From positions 1 through 49,322 of the forward strand of contig CAJUMV010000025.1 in NCBI GenBank assembly GCA_910587715.1: a DNA stretch of 49,322 bases, in the 5' to 3' direction. A model generated the notes under the pieces. It was not told the origin of the DNA and ran no database searches. It saw only the letters and a list, made by a program, of their open reading frames with translations. Source of the DNA: an uncultured Lachnospiraceae bacterium (GTDB lineage: Bacteria > Bacillota > Clostridia > Lachnospirales > Lachnospiraceae). The position numbers and the translations under genes are program-made. Positions 26,541 to 33,319 of the stretch are shown piece by piece (the first letter of the stretch is position 1; every line of letters starts with the position of its first letter).

Positions 26541-26631
26541 GATTTGACCATATTTGAGTTTTTAGGTCAAGGGCTTATAAAATGCTTAGCAAGCAGTTAA
26601 AACGCGAATATGGAGACCGTGGGAGTCCAGA
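26541..26631. repeat. Palindromic element P1
   Basis: Imperfect palindrome with arms TATTTGAGTTTT (26551-26562) and AAAACGCGAATA (26599-26610), a central TTATAA and outer TCCAGATTTGACCATA / GGAGACCGTGG. It matches P3 in reverse complement over roughly 90 bp and P2 more loosely. It lies at the 3' end of the first prophage gene, next to ssrA. Confidence 0.75.
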
Positions 26632-26743
26632 AGGCTATTCTGGGCTCTTACTTTGTCCTGGCACTTGCCTCAACCTGGCGTAACAGCCTATCTCGCTCGG
26701 CCATAAGGCTTTCCACCTGCTGCCGTAGTATGTCAACTTCTCT

Positions 26744-27025
26744 TTACCTTGGCACCTCATGGCATTCAAGGCTAATTGATACAGAGGATAAAGTCGCCCG
26801 TACCTTTTTAGAGACTTCCTCCTGTAAAGCCCTCTTTGTGGTTTCCCGTACAGTTCCACGAACCATACCGTCAATATCAACTTCATGTACAGTACGGTAA
26901 ATAGCCTTCTCCACTTTTTCTTCCACAATGCTTTTTACAAAGTCAACGATAGTCTCACGGTTTATTCCGTTATCCGCGAGCATCTGAGTCAGCATTTTCC
27001 GCAATTCGATCTGTTCAATAGTCAT
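26744..27025 (-). CDS. Small helical phage protein with an in-frame stop before a coiled-coil tail
   Basis: A 93-aa charged helical protein (MTIEQIELRKMLTQMLADNG) with a good GGAGG site; it overlaps the preceding gene end by 11 nt. After the TAA at 26744-26746 the same frame continues for 31 sense codons with obvious coding character (EVDILRQQVESLMAERDRLL, heptad-like) to a stop at 26648-26650. Either a nonsense mutation shortened the protein, or the tail is a separate start (an internal ATG lies within it). Function unknown. Confidence 0.65.
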   Translation of the reverse strand: MTIEQIELRKMLTQMLADNGINRETIVDFVKSIVEEKVEKAIYRTVHEVDIDGMVRGTVRETTKRALQEEVSKKVRATLSSVSISLECHEVPR

Positions 27026-27209
27026 AACATCTTTCCTCCATTTCTTTGTGAAGTCTCTGCCGCATATAGCTTCTGGCTTTCTTTTTCAAATGTCTTTTCC
27101 AGTGCCGGATAGTTATGGCTTTAGTATGATTCCTGGACCACCTATAATCATCAAGAACATATTTTCCAGGATGCTCGTTTTCACCATAGGCCCGCATTTT
27201 TCTAGCCAT
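27015..27209 (-). CDS. Small basic phage protein
   Basis: 64 aa, rich in Arg, Lys and aromatic residues (MARKMRAYGENEHPGKYVLD, then RHWKRHLKKKARSYMRQRL). AAGGAGTG precedes the chosen ATG at 27209. Its basic nature suggests nucleic-acid contact but no fold is recognised. Its stop overlaps the next gene's start, so translation is coupled. Confidence 0.65.
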   Translation of the reverse strand: MARKMRAYGENEHPGKYVLDDYRWSRNHTKAITIRHWKRHLKKKARSYMRQRLHKEMEERCYDY

Positions 27210-27216
27210 AAAAAAA

Positions 27217-27549
27217 TCACTCCTTTTCTTCAAAGAATACCCTTGCGTATTCGGCTTTTAATAGCCGAAGTTGCTCAAGATAGCGTAATGCTGCCAGAGT
27301 AGCACTGTAATCAACGCCTGGCTCTTCATCCTCATAATACGCGCAGAGTCTTTTCAAGTTTTCGATCAGCGTATCAAGCTCAGGGTCTGGCGTTTCCTTG
27401 CTATGTAAATGCAACTGAACCGGATAGGCTGCTCGTTCTCGAAGCCAGTTTTCTACGCCGAGAGGCATTAGGCAAATATCAGTCATTTCGCCTTTATACG
27501 TTTGATTGAGCTCTTTAACAAGATCGTCTACAAGCACATAGGCTTTCAT
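27217..27549 (-). CDS. Hypothetical phage protein (110 aa)
   Basis: Acidic, mostly helical (MKAYVLVDDLVKELNQTYKG, ENLKRLCAYYEDEEPGVDYS, LEQLRLLKAEYARVF). No recognised domain. It overlaps the upstream gene by 4 nt (ATGA) and ends 7 nt before the next, forming a tightly packed operon from 28109 to 26744. Confidence 0.7.
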   Translation of the reverse strand: MKAYVLVDDLVKELNQTYKGEMTDICLMPLGVENWLRERAAYPVQLHLHSKETPDPELDTLIENLKRLCAYYEDEEPGVDYSATLAALRYLEQLRLLKAEYARVFFEEKE

Positions 27550-28109
27550 TCAGAATCACCACCTTTATGCACTTTTAAGATTTTCTCACCTTCTGCTAAC
27601 AACCGCATAGCTTCATCCGCTAATCTGTTTAACTCCTGGTTATGCTTTTCTCTGGTCTCATAAAAGGCCGGGTCCTTTAAGGCATTCTCCCAATTATTGA
27701 TAAACTGCTGAACCTCCTGAATGGTATTAAAGCCGACTTCGTTTTCATAGTCGTTTCTGGCTGTAAAAATCTCGTAAGCGTGATCGTTCCGTTCGTCATT
27801 AAGAGCAACGCCAAAATAGAGTTCATCCCGCAGGCTTTCGTCCATAGGCTCAAACCGTACATCATCATAAAGCGGGCCAACCATAGGGCAGTTATTCTTA
27901 AACCATACCCGGTAATTATCAAGAATATAATCACTTGTAATGCCACCCAGAATCTTACAGATTTCCGCCAGCCTTCCGGCGAGTTCGTCGTCGTCGCAAA
28001 ACCAGTCATACCAACCTGCGTCGATCTGAGAGTTGCGGTCTTTAGCATGAAATTCACCGCTTGCATACCTAACGCAAAACTCGCGCAAGGTCATTTCCTT
28101 ATTTGCCAT
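27546..28109 (-). CDS. Hypothetical phage protein (187 aa)
   Basis: Acidic protein with an N-terminal MTLREFCVRYASGEFHAKD and a long helical C-terminus. Aromatic and acidic residues are clustered (GWYDWFCDDDELAG), as in phage DNA-mimic or anti-host proteins, but that is only a resemblance. AAAGGAAAAT precedes the ATG; motif S1 lies just upstream. First gene of the leftmost cargo operon. Confidence 0.7.
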   Translation of the reverse strand: MANKEMTLREFCVRYASGEFHAKDRNSQIDAGWYDWFCDDDELAGRLAEICKILGGITSDYILDNYRVWFKNNCPMVGPLYDDVRFEPMDESLRDELYFGVALNDERNDHAYEIFTARNDYENEVGFNTIQEVQQFINNWENALKDPAFYETREKHNQELNRLADEAMRLLAEGEKILKVHKGGDSE

Positions 28110-28121
28110 ATTTTCCTTTCT

Positions 28122-28145
28122 GCCCTCGTAACCTCCGGGGCGGGC
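28122..28145 (-). repeat. GC-rich motif S1
   Basis: GCCCTCGTAACCTCCGGGGC on the + strand followed by GGGC. Nearly identical to S3 and similar to S2. It lies between the stop of the 28152 gene and the start of the 28109 gene; the - strand form can fold with CCCG/CGG and GCCC/GGGC pairs. Confidence 0.6.
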
Positions 28146-28151
28146 AGTTTA

Positions 28152-28460
28152 TTATAAAATCTCAACTTTCTTTGCGGCTTCCATTTTGTCTGAAATTATG
28201 TCGCTGCACTGCTCGATATAATCAGCTACGTCATTCCATACACGATAGTTGGAAGTCAGCTTTTTTACCTGATCGAATATCTCCATACAATCGGTGCAAG
28301 CGAGAAATTTTTCAAGCATAAGCTCCGTAATAACAACATACGGAACAAACTCATTGCCGTAGCAATCCTGCATAAAAGCCTTCTTTGTGAGCTGCGTCAT
28401 TGCCACACATACCATATTTTTATTGTCTTTAAAATGTCCGATTGCCGCGTATACCTTCAT
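28152..28460 (-). CDS. Hypothetical phage protein (102 aa)
   Basis: Starts MKVYAAIGHFKDNKNMVCVA, a beta-strand-rich opening typical of small phage regulators, then a helical C-terminus. The frame extends upstream to 28538 through element R1, but ACGGAGGTAAATAAA before the ATG at 28460 fixes the start. The ribosome site is complementary over 13 nt to part of R1. Confidence 0.75.
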   Translation of the reverse strand: MKVYAAIGHFKDNKNMVCVAMTQLTKKAFMQDCYGNEFVPYVVITELMLEKFLACTDCMEIFDQVKKLTSNYRVWNDVADYIEQCSDIISDKMEAAKKVEIL

Positions 28461-28480
28461 TTTATTTACCTCCGTGTGTT

Positions 28481-28562
28481 TCATTTGATAAATCAATTTT
28501 AACGCCTTTGCTGAATTTCGTATGCCGACGAAACACACGGAGTTTTAGGATTCTCTCTATGC
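28481..28562 (-). promoter_or_regulatory. Leader element R1
   Basis: Member of the ten-copy R family, upstream of the 28460 gene. On the transcript strand it has an anti-SD arm CTCCGTGTGTTTC (28531-28543), hairpin TTTCGT-CGGCAT-ACGAAA, then AGCAAA--CGTTAAAAT and the palindrome TTGATTTATCAA. The arm pairs perfectly over 13 bp with GAAACACACGGAG at the ribosome site. It is identical to R2 over about 80 bp. Confidence 0.85.
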
Positions 28563-28583
28563 GTTATTGCTGATTGAAGTATT

Positions 28584-28606
28584 GCCCTCGTAACACCCGT
28601 GGCGGG
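28584..28606 (-). repeat. GC-rich motif S2
   Basis: Variant of S1/S3 (CCCTCGTAAC core, CCCGTGGCGGG end), immediately 3' of the 28622 gene. On the - strand CCCG-CCA-CGGG forms a small perfect hairpin. Confidence 0.5.
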
Positions 28607-28621
28607 ATATCGGAATTATGA

Positions 28622-28804
28622 TTACACAACTTCTGCAACAGAAACCAGACAGTAAATACTATGTGCGTTGCTTTTTCTCAGTTTAAAAAATTTATTTGTT
28701 GCCGATTTTTCAGTTCTTGCTTTAATCTCTTCGGTACGAGTATATACAGCCATGCCGCCGTTAAAATATTTGTGATGCTCGAAAGTAACGATAAATTTTT
28801 TCAT
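28622..28804 (-). CDS. Small basic hypothetical protein (60 aa)
   Basis: MKKFIVTFEHHKYFNGGMAV then a basic middle and a hydrophobic end (YCLVSVAEVV): a compact beta-beta-alpha-like small protein. ACGGGGGAAAATAAA precedes the ATG. Preceded by element R2, which can pair with that ribosome site with one mismatch. Single-gene unit between R2 and S2. Confidence 0.7.
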   Translation of the reverse strand: MKKFIVTFEHHKYFNGGMAVYTRTEEIKARTEKSATNKFFKLRKSNAHSIYCLVSVAEVV

Positions 28805-28824
28805 TTTATTTTCCCCCGTGTTTT

Positions 28825-28904
28825 ATTTGATAAATCAATTTTAACGCCTTTGCTGAATTTCGTATGCCGACGAAACACACGGAGTTTTAGGATTCTCTCT
28901 ATGC
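28825..28904 (-). promoter_or_regulatory. Leader element R2
   Basis: Second R copy, base-for-base the same as R1 over its core. The anti-SD arm CTCCGTGTGTTT pairs with the ribosome-site region AAAACACGGGGG with one mismatch and one G-U pair. Confidence 0.85.
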
Positions 28905-29126
28905 AATATCGCTAATAGCACAATACGCATTATCCACATAATCCTGTGCTTCTTCGATCGCAGCTATATAAGATTCCATTTCCTCACCGCGTTCGCCCTG
29001 CTGGAAAGATTCCGGCAAATTATCATGGGCTTCCTGTTCCTCGTCTTTAACTTCTTCTAAAATATCTCTTGCCTGCTCCAACAGTTCTGCGGCTTCGGCA
29101 AGGCGTTTTCTCCTGGCTTTATTCAT
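28899..29126 (-). CDS. Small acidic coiled-coil phage protein (75 aa)
   Basis: MNKARRKRLAEAAELLEQAR then an uninterrupted acidic helix rich in Glu (EEVKDEEQEAHDNLP) and a final AQDYVDNAYCAISDIA. This pattern is familiar from small Clostridial phage and mobile-element proteins without known role. TAGGAGGAAAACC precedes the ATG. Its 3' end overlaps element R2. Confidence 0.75.
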   Translation of the reverse strand: MNKARRKRLAEAAELLEQARDILEEVKDEEQEAHDNLPESFQQGERGEEMESYIAAIEEAQDYVDNAYCAISDIA

Positions 29127-29137
29127 TGGTTTTCCTC

Positions 29138-29308
29138 CTATGGGTTATAAACTTCTTTATGCAAAAGAATACATTGCTGCTGCGGCTGATTATGACCATC
29201 AGCGCAATAGAAAAACGAAGCTACTGCTTCCGGCTCTTTAGAATCCGGGAAAGTTTCATTTACCAAGTCGATCAAATCCTGCTTAGTAAGAGATTTCATG
29301 CCCTGCAT
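29138..29308 (-). CDS. Small hypothetical protein (56 aa)
   Basis: Short gene with AAAGGAGAAATAT before its ATG and a coherent protein: MQGMKSLTKQDLIDLVNETF, then a Gln-rich CADGHNQPQQQC segment. The next gene's ribosome site follows its stop directly, so it is the first gene of a two-gene unit with 29126. Motif S3 lies just upstream. Confidence 0.65.
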   Translation of the reverse strand: MQGMKSLTKQDLIDLVNETFPDSKEPEAVASFFYCADGHNQPQQQCILLHKEVYNP

Positions 29309-29322
29309 ATATTTCTCCTTTA

Positions 29323-29345
29323 CCCTCGTAACCTCCGGGGCGGGC
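29323..29345 (-). repeat. GC-rich motif S3
   Basis: CCCTCGTAACCTCCGGGGC, the same as S1 apart from its first base. It lies between the DUF2786 gene's stop and the ribosome site of the 29308 gene. Confidence 0.6.
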
Positions 29346-29350
29346 TGGTT

Positions 29351-30007
29351 TTATCCTTCGATACTTCTGGCTGTTGCGGTTGCTTTGCCGTCTGTCTTGC
29401 CTTCGCTGTAGGCTCTGCCGTCACTGGAAGTAGTCAAGCTGGTATTCATACGGCGGAAGTTTTTGGAATGCTCCGTATAGGCTTCTTCAATTTCCTTCGG
29501 CACAACAATCATAAGCGCGGTGCACTGCTTATCAAGCACTTCTTTAATGCCGTCGCAAAATCCTACGAGATAGGTATTCAGGACGCCCTTAGTGTCGCGG
29601 CCTTCCTTCTTGCATTTCAGGTAATACCGATTAGCCAGCTTGTTGCCGGTCTCAAATAAGAACTTGAAAACCTCAACAGCGATTTTGGCGTCTTTCTCAT
29701 AGCCATAAAATGCGATTGCGTCCCGGTTGATGGAATAGGTCTTGCAGCAGAAATTCTTTGCGATAATTTGGGACAGCGTATAGCGCCATTTGCGTACGTA
29801 GTGGCAATTTGCCTTTGGCATATAAGTTTCCTCGACAATATTCTGCTTAAGGCTTTTGCCTTCAAGGTCCGCAAGCTCGATATTGTACTTTGCCATGAGC
29901 TCCTGAGCTTTAAGAGCTGCGGATATTGCTTCGTTCTCGCTGGGGTTATTTCCTGCCAGGGCCAAAAGTTTTTCGATCTTCTCTAAAATTTTTTCTCTGC
30001 TTTCCAT
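29351..30007 (-). CDS. DUF2786 domain protein
   Basis: 218 aa. The N-terminus (EKILEKIEKLLALAGNNPSE, then NEAISAALKAQELMAKYNI) is the DUF2786 signature seen in phage and plasmid proteins. The C-terminal part resembles the domain commonly fused to it (WRYTLSQIIAKNFCCKTY, FYGYEKDAKIAVEVFKFLF), and the tail is Gly/Ser/Thr-rich. Biochemical role unknown. The ATG at 30007 is chosen for CGGAGGATTTTAAT; the frame runs on to 30055 through R3. Confidence 0.85.
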   Translation of the reverse strand: MESREKILEKIEKLLALAGNNPSENEAISAALKAQELMAKYNIELADLEGKSLKQNIVEETYMPKANCHYVRKWRYTLSQIIAKNFCCKTYSINRDAIAFYGYEKDAKIAVEVFKFLFETGNKLANRYYLKCKKEGRDTKGVLNTYLVGFCDGIKEVLDKQCTALMIVVPKEIEEAYTEHSKNFRRMNTSLTTSSDGRAYSEGKTDGKATATARSIEG

Positions 30008-30040
30008 ATTAAAATCCTCCGTGCGTTTGATTTGGTGTTT

Positions 30041-30121
30041 CATTTGATAAATCAATTTTAACGTGTTTGCTTAAATCCGTATGCCGACGGAATGCACGGA
30101 GTTTCAGCATTTCTGCTATGC
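30041..30121 (-). promoter_or_regulatory. Leader element R3
   Basis: Third R copy, upstream of the DUF2786 gene. Hairpin TCCGT-CGGCAT-ACGGA. The arm CTCCGTGCATT can pair with AACGCACGGAG at the ribosome site with one mismatch. It contains the TTGATTTATCAA palindrome. Confidence 0.85.
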
Positions 30122-30153
30122 GGTTCTGCTAAGAATTGCCGCGTCCTAATCTG

Positions 30154-30261
30154 TTATGTAAAATTAACCATGTTGACAGTTTTGACAATTCTCTTATAAT
30201 CGGCGTTCTGCAAATCTATCTTGCTATGCCGCACTTTACGATTAAGTTCTTTCTTACGCAT
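30154..30261 (-). CDS. Small basic protein, possibly 5'-truncated
   Basis: From the ATG at 30261 it reads MRKKELNRKVRHSKIDLQNA then DYKRIVKTVNMVNFT (35 aa), a pattern familiar from Clostridial mobile elements. The frame stays open and coding-like upstream for about 40 codons (NSWARGNGSYSYRGELRHGIS), but no ATG, GTG or TTG occurs before a stop inside P2. Either the short form with a weak ribosome site is real, or P2 has removed the original start. Confidence 0.5.
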   Translation of the reverse strand: MRKKELNRKVRHSKIDLQNADYKRIVKTVNMVNFT

Positions 30262-30371
30262 AGAAATTCCGTGCCGGAGCTCGCCGCGATAACTGTAAGA
30301 ACCATTTCCTCTTGCCCAGGAATTACGCTTTGCGTGAGCATTTCCAGGGCTTGGCTTTGGCTGGGCCCTCC

Positions 30372-30455
30372 TATCACCTCCATATTCGCATTTTAGGCCT
30401 TAGCCCTTATAAATTTACTGCCTGAGCTGTTAAAGCTCAAATATGGGCTCCGTGG
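30372..30455. repeat. Palindromic element P2
   Basis: Loose third member of the P family: arm TATTCGCATTTT (30383-30394), central CTTATAA, opposite arm AGCTCAAATATGG, then GCTCCGTGG. Same orientation as P1. It lies between the 3' end of the 30478 gene and the truncated-looking 30261 gene. Confidence 0.65.
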
Positions 30456-30477
30456 AGCTCCACAAGAGCGTCTTAGG

Positions 30478-30807
30478 CTAATCCACCTCTTTATATTCAA
30501 GCCGTATACCGCCATATTCCCAAAGGTCTTCCCTTAATTCGTCCATAGAGACCTCACCAGCTTCCCAGCGATGATAAAGAGCAAGAACTTTTTCCGTAAA
30601 CTCCTGGCCACGTTTATATGCCGTTTTCGGCCAGTAGTCAGTTATCAGCACTTCCAGCGGAATCGTGAGCATAAGGGTCATTGCCTGGTTTACGGCTTCT
30701 TCTGTAGCGTCAGCTTTCAGCTTATCGATCTGCGCTTGCGTTAGGGTATATACTTTTTGCTTTTTCTGGTCGGCTCTTTTCTGCCGCCGCATTTCTGCCC
30801 GTCCCAT
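30478..30807 (-). CDS. Hypothetical phage protein (109 aa)
   Basis: Basic N-terminus (MGRAEMRRQKRADQKKQKVY, then TLTQAQIDKLKADA) resembling small phage proteins with a helical DNA-contacting start. The rest has a hydrophobic core (NQAMTLMLTIPLEVL) and an acidic end. AGGAAGTGAAAAT precedes the ATG at 30807; the longer open frame to 30963 is a shadow of the upstream Cys-rich gene. Confidence 0.7.
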   Translation of the reverse strand: MGRAEMRRQKRADQKKQKVYTLTQAQIDKLKADATEEAVNQAMTLMLTIPLEVLITDYWPKTAYKRGQEFTEKVLALYHRWEAGEVSMDELREDLWEYGGIRLEYKEVD

Positions 30808-30820
30808 ATTTTCACTTCCT

Positions 30821-30973
30821 TTAGAGCCGTTCTTCATAATTGGCGCACGTGTCCCGGTATTCAGTAACGCAACCGTAGCAGTCGGAAGAAGTGTTGCTGC
30901 ACGTCCATTCTTCATCCCAGGGGTCATGCTCATGCCATTTACAAGTGCCGCAGCATTCATCAAAATAACTCAT
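30821..30973 (-). CDS. Small Cys-rich metal-binding-like protein (50 aa)
   Basis: MSYFDECCGTCKWHEHDPWD followed by further Cys (TCSNTSSDCYGCVTEYRDTC). The spacing of cysteines and histidines suggests a zinc-binding mini-domain. AAAGGAGTGTGTTAAT precedes the ATG at 30973. Its start lies directly at the end of the upstream gene. Confidence 0.7.
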   Translation of the reverse strand: MSYFDECCGTCKWHEHDPWDEEWTCSNTSSDCYGCVTEYRDTCANYEERL

Positions 30974-30974
30974 A

Positions 30975-31226
30975 TTAACACACTCCTTTATAGCCGACAT
31001 AATACGGCGATTCATTTGCGAGAAATACCTTTGTATCTACAGTAATTCTGCCGTAGCAATCATACTCATAAGTTTGCTTTACTGCCGGAAGAAAAAGTGC
31101 GCCATGCCAAAAAGGGTACTCGGCTTCCTCAGCTTCGGCCTGTTCCTTTGTCATGCCATACAACTCATAAGCCAGACCGCGCTTTTCTTCGAGTATTTTT
31201 GTTACATAAAAATCCACTAAATTCAT
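30975..31226 (-). CDS. Hypothetical phage protein (83 aa)
   Basis: MNLVDFYVTKILEEKRGLAY then an acidic helix and ALFLPAVKQTYEYDCYGRIT with a strand-rich end. The opening resembles small proteins frequent in Lachnospiraceae mobile elements. AGAAAGGAGCGGC precedes the ATG. The large hairpin H-A lies 15 nt upstream. Confidence 0.7.
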   Translation of the reverse strand: MNLVDFYVTKILEEKRGLAYELYGMTKEQAEAEEAEYPFWHGALFLPAVKQTYEYDCYGRITVDTKVFLANESPYYVGYKGVC

Positions 31227-31240
31227 GCCGCTCCTTTCTG

Positions 31241-31359
31241 TCAGCAGAAGTAGCAGAGTATTATAAGAAACTTATAAAATGTAAGAATTAAGAGTAAAGC
31301 CTTTATTCTTATTTCTTAAATTTTATAAAGTCTATAGGAATATCTGCTACTTCTGCTGA
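31241..31359. repeat. Large hairpin H-A
   Basis: A 119-nt near-perfect palindrome. The outer 17-bp arms are exact: TCAGCAGAAGTAGCAGA (31241-31257) and TCTGCTACTTCTGCTGA (31343-31359). Inner arms (TTATAAAAT/ATTTTATAA; TAAGAATTAAGAGTAAAG against CTTTATTCTTATTTCTTA) continue the stem to the tip with few mismatches. Related in outer boxes and interior to H-B. Confidence 0.85.
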
Positions 31360-31364
31360 CGTCC

Positions 31365-31553
31365 TTAATAAACCCGGCCCGTTTGTCTGTCTTCAAGTTC
31401 GATATGATTTACAACCCGAAAACCGGCTTCCCAGACAATAAAGAGGATAACCCTGATAAGGAAGCGTGCTTTACGCTTTCTTGTATCGTCATAAAACACA
31501 TGGCCGGCCGTAGGGTCAGGGTAACCTTCCGAATTGCGAAAACGCCGGCTCAT
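31365..31553 (-). CDS. Small hypothetical membrane-associated protein (62 aa)
   Basis: MSRRFRNSEGYPDPTAGHVF is a conserved-looking opening (RNxEGYxDPTAG) that I have seen in Clostridial mobile elements. It is followed by a hydrophobic stretch (FLIRVILFIVWEAGF). Overlaps the 31550 gene by 4 nt (ATGA). Its stop is 5 nt from hairpin H-A. Confidence 0.7.
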   Translation of the reverse strand: MSRRFRNSEGYPDPTAGHVFYDDTRKRKARFLIRVILFIVWEAGFRVVNHIELEDRQTGRVY

Positions 31554-31765
31554 AAAACTACCCCCATTCTTTCAAACTGCCGGCCAAACTCAAAGCCGAG
31601 CCGGACCATTTCAATATCCATGTGGTCGCACATATCTTTGATATTAGTCGAAACTAACTCACGGACACAAACATAGTCTTCTCTGGCATAAGCATTTACG
31701 GCCTTGTCAAAAAGCCCCAAAAAGAAAGCAGCCTGATCGGGGTTGGTTTCCTGCAATGACATCAT
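31550..31765 (-). CDS. Small hypothetical protein (71 aa)
   Basis: MMSLQETNPDQAAFFLGLFD then an acidic helical end (DMCDHMDIEMVRLGFEFGRQ). AAAGGAGGATAATTTT precedes the start. No known domain. It is 34 nt downstream of the SprT-like gene and translationally coupled to 31365, so it probably belongs to the R4 unit. Confidence 0.7.
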   Translation of the reverse strand: MMSLQETNPDQAAFFLGLFDKAVNAYAREDYVCVRELVSTNIKDMCDHMDIEMVRLGFEFGRQFERMGVVL

Positions 31766-31799
31766 AAAATTATCCTCCTTTCTGGCGGGCTAGGAGCGC

Positions 31800-32840
31800 T
31801 TAAGCGCGCTCCATAGCTACGTCACAATCTCCGCATTTGATGTTCAGGTTTTCCGCAGAGCGAAAAGTCTGGCCGCATTTCGGGCAGGTGTAAGTAAACA
31901 TAACCCTGGCAGCTTTGGCTCTCTTAGTCGGCAAGATACGGGCAAACTTGATTGACATATCAATGCCGGCTGCCTTGATCTTCTCAGTGAAAGCGTCGGT
32001 CGGAGAGGTATACGCATGGCCGTTGGCTCTATCATACTCAACCGTAAGATCACGGGCCTCACATTCTTTTTTGAAGTTGCCATTATGGTAGCGGCCATTC
32101 TGGCAGGTATCAGAAATGCCGTTCTCCATACAGTTCAGGTGCACCATTTCATGGAGCAGAGTTGCAGCAGTAACCTCGATAGGCCGGTTAAGAAACTCAG
32201 CGCCAATATTGATCTCATACATAGCTTCGTTCTCAGCTTCATTTTTCCAGATTTTCTTGGTGGAGCAATGCCCGTAAGCTCTCGGCGTGCTCTGTACCGT
32301 GATAACCGGCTTCGCCAGCGTGCCGTCAAAGTAAAGAGCGTTAAGCTTGTCGAAAATGGTTTCCAGGTTCTGGATAGCTTCGCTCATTTTCATAGCACTG
32401 TCAGCCGTAGGCGTATCTGTCTCTTTTTCCACTTTTGCTTTGGGAGCTTTTCCAACTTTGGGAGTCTTCGGGGTTTTAACCGGTTTTTCTTCCGGCGTTT
32501 CCTCTGCGGGAGTATCAGCCTTAGCCGGAGCTTCGGCCTCGATCTGTTCTGCGGTAGCCGGTGCAGCTTCTTCCTCAGCAGGCGCTGCTTCTTCGATAAC
32601 AGCCGGTTTTTCCTCAACGGAAGCTGCTGCTTCTTCTGCCTGGGCTTCCTGCGCCGGTGCTTTCGGCTCTGCTGTAGCACCGTCTTCAATCTTCGTCCAC
32701 CATCTTTTCAGAGTGGCAACGCTGATCGTTTTCTCCTTGCCATCGTCCATGGTCACGAACACGGTTTTGGTCTTAGGGTCAACAACACCGTCAGTAGTTA
32801 AAAAGGTACCGGGATTTTTCTTGCTTTCATACTTCATCAT
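31800..32840 (-). CDS. SprT-like zinc metalloprotease-domain protein with Ala/Glu/Pro linker
   Basis: 346 aa. An N-terminal ~50-residue domain is followed by a low-complexity linker of Ala, Glu, Pro and Lys (about 55-148). Then comes a SprT-like domain with TLLHEMVHLNCMENG (HEMVH at 230-234) and a third-ligand region (HNGNFKKECEARDLTVEY). A C-terminal zinc ribbon (CPKC ... CGDC) ends the protein. SprT/Spartan domains cleave DNA-protein crosslinks; a phage copy may process host proteins on DNA (inference). AGGAGGAAAAAATC precedes the start. R4 lies upstream. Confidence 0.87.
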   Translation of the reverse strand: MMKYESKKNPGTFLTTDGVVDPKTKTVFVTMDDGKEKTISVATLKRWWTKIEDGATAEPKAPAQEAQAEEAAASVEEKPAVIEEAAPAEEEAAPATAEQIEAEAPAKADTPAEETPEEKPVKTPKTPKVGKAPKAKVEKETDTPTADSAMKMSEAIQNLETIFDKLNALYFDGTLAKPVITVQSTPRAYGHCSTKKIWKNEAENEAMYEINIGAEFLNRPIEVTAATLLHEMVHLNCMENGISDTCQNGRYHNGNFKKECEARDLTVEYDRANGHAYTSPTDAFTEKIKAAGIDMSIKFARILPTKRAKAARVMFTYTCPKCGQTFRSAENLNIKCGDCDVAMERA

Positions 32841-32869
32841 GATTTTTTCCTCCTAAAATTTGATTGATG

Positions 32870-32950
32870 TATTTGATGATTTAATATTAACGCTTTTGCT
32901 TGATTCCGTATGCCGACGTAACTAACGGGATTTCAGTTGGTTTTCCGTGC
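32870..32950 (-). promoter_or_regulatory. Leader element R4
   Basis: Divergent R copy upstream of the SprT-like gene. It keeps CGTCGGCATACGG and AGCAAAAGCGTTAATAT; the anti-SD arm and the TTGATTTATCAA palindrome are not conserved. Confidence 0.75.
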
Positions 32951-32982
32951 GGCATTAACAATATTGCTTGTTTATGAGTCAA

Positions 32983-33010
32983 AGCGTAGGCTCCTGAGTA
33001 GGAGCCCGCT
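32983..33010 (-). terminator. Stem-loop after the 33012 gene
   Basis: GGCTCC (32989-32994) pairs with GGAGCC (33001-33006), extended by AGCG/CGCT. It is 2 nt beyond the gene's stop on the - strand. The T-run after it is weak, so efficiency is uncertain. Confidence 0.55.
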
Positions 33011-33011
33011 T

Positions 33012-33287
33012 TTAGTACACATGTAAAGGACTATGGATAAATTCACGCTCGGTTACAAGGCTTACAAAATTACCCTGCTTGCCAGCTTTGCCGATAACCT
33101 TGTGGAGATTCTCAATATCCGTCTTAATGACTGCGCCGGACTCTGTTTTGAATACCAGGTGCTTTACTGTCGTTCTTTCCAACGTTGCATACTCACCGAA
33201 GCAGCTATGACCTGAACCACAGTGACCTACAAAAACTTTCTGACCGATCTTAATATCTTCAAATTTCCCACAGCTCCAAACCTTCAT
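33012..33287 (-). CDS. Hypothetical phage protein (91 aa)
   Basis: Strand-rich small protein: MKVWSCGKFEDIKIGQKVFV, GHCGSGHSCFGEYATLER, then HLVFKTESGAVIKTD. The order is like an SH3-type or ASCH-like barrel, but I cannot assign a family. CGGAGGTAAATAAA precedes the ATG, the same leader form as the 28460 gene. Single-gene unit between R5 and a stem-loop. Confidence 0.75.
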   Translation of the reverse strand: MKVWSCGKFEDIKIGQKVFVGHCGSGHSCFGEYATLERTTVKHLVFKTESGAVIKTDIENLHKVIGKAGKQGNFVSLVTEREFIHSPLHVY

Positions 33288-33319
33288 TTTATTTACCTCC
33301 GCGCGTTTGATTTATGTTT

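Noticed and set aside
32016..32856. Two long + strand frames opposite the SprT-like gene
   Set aside because: Ser/Phe/Ala-rich translations mirror the low-complexity Ala/Glu/Pro linker of the true gene on the other strand.
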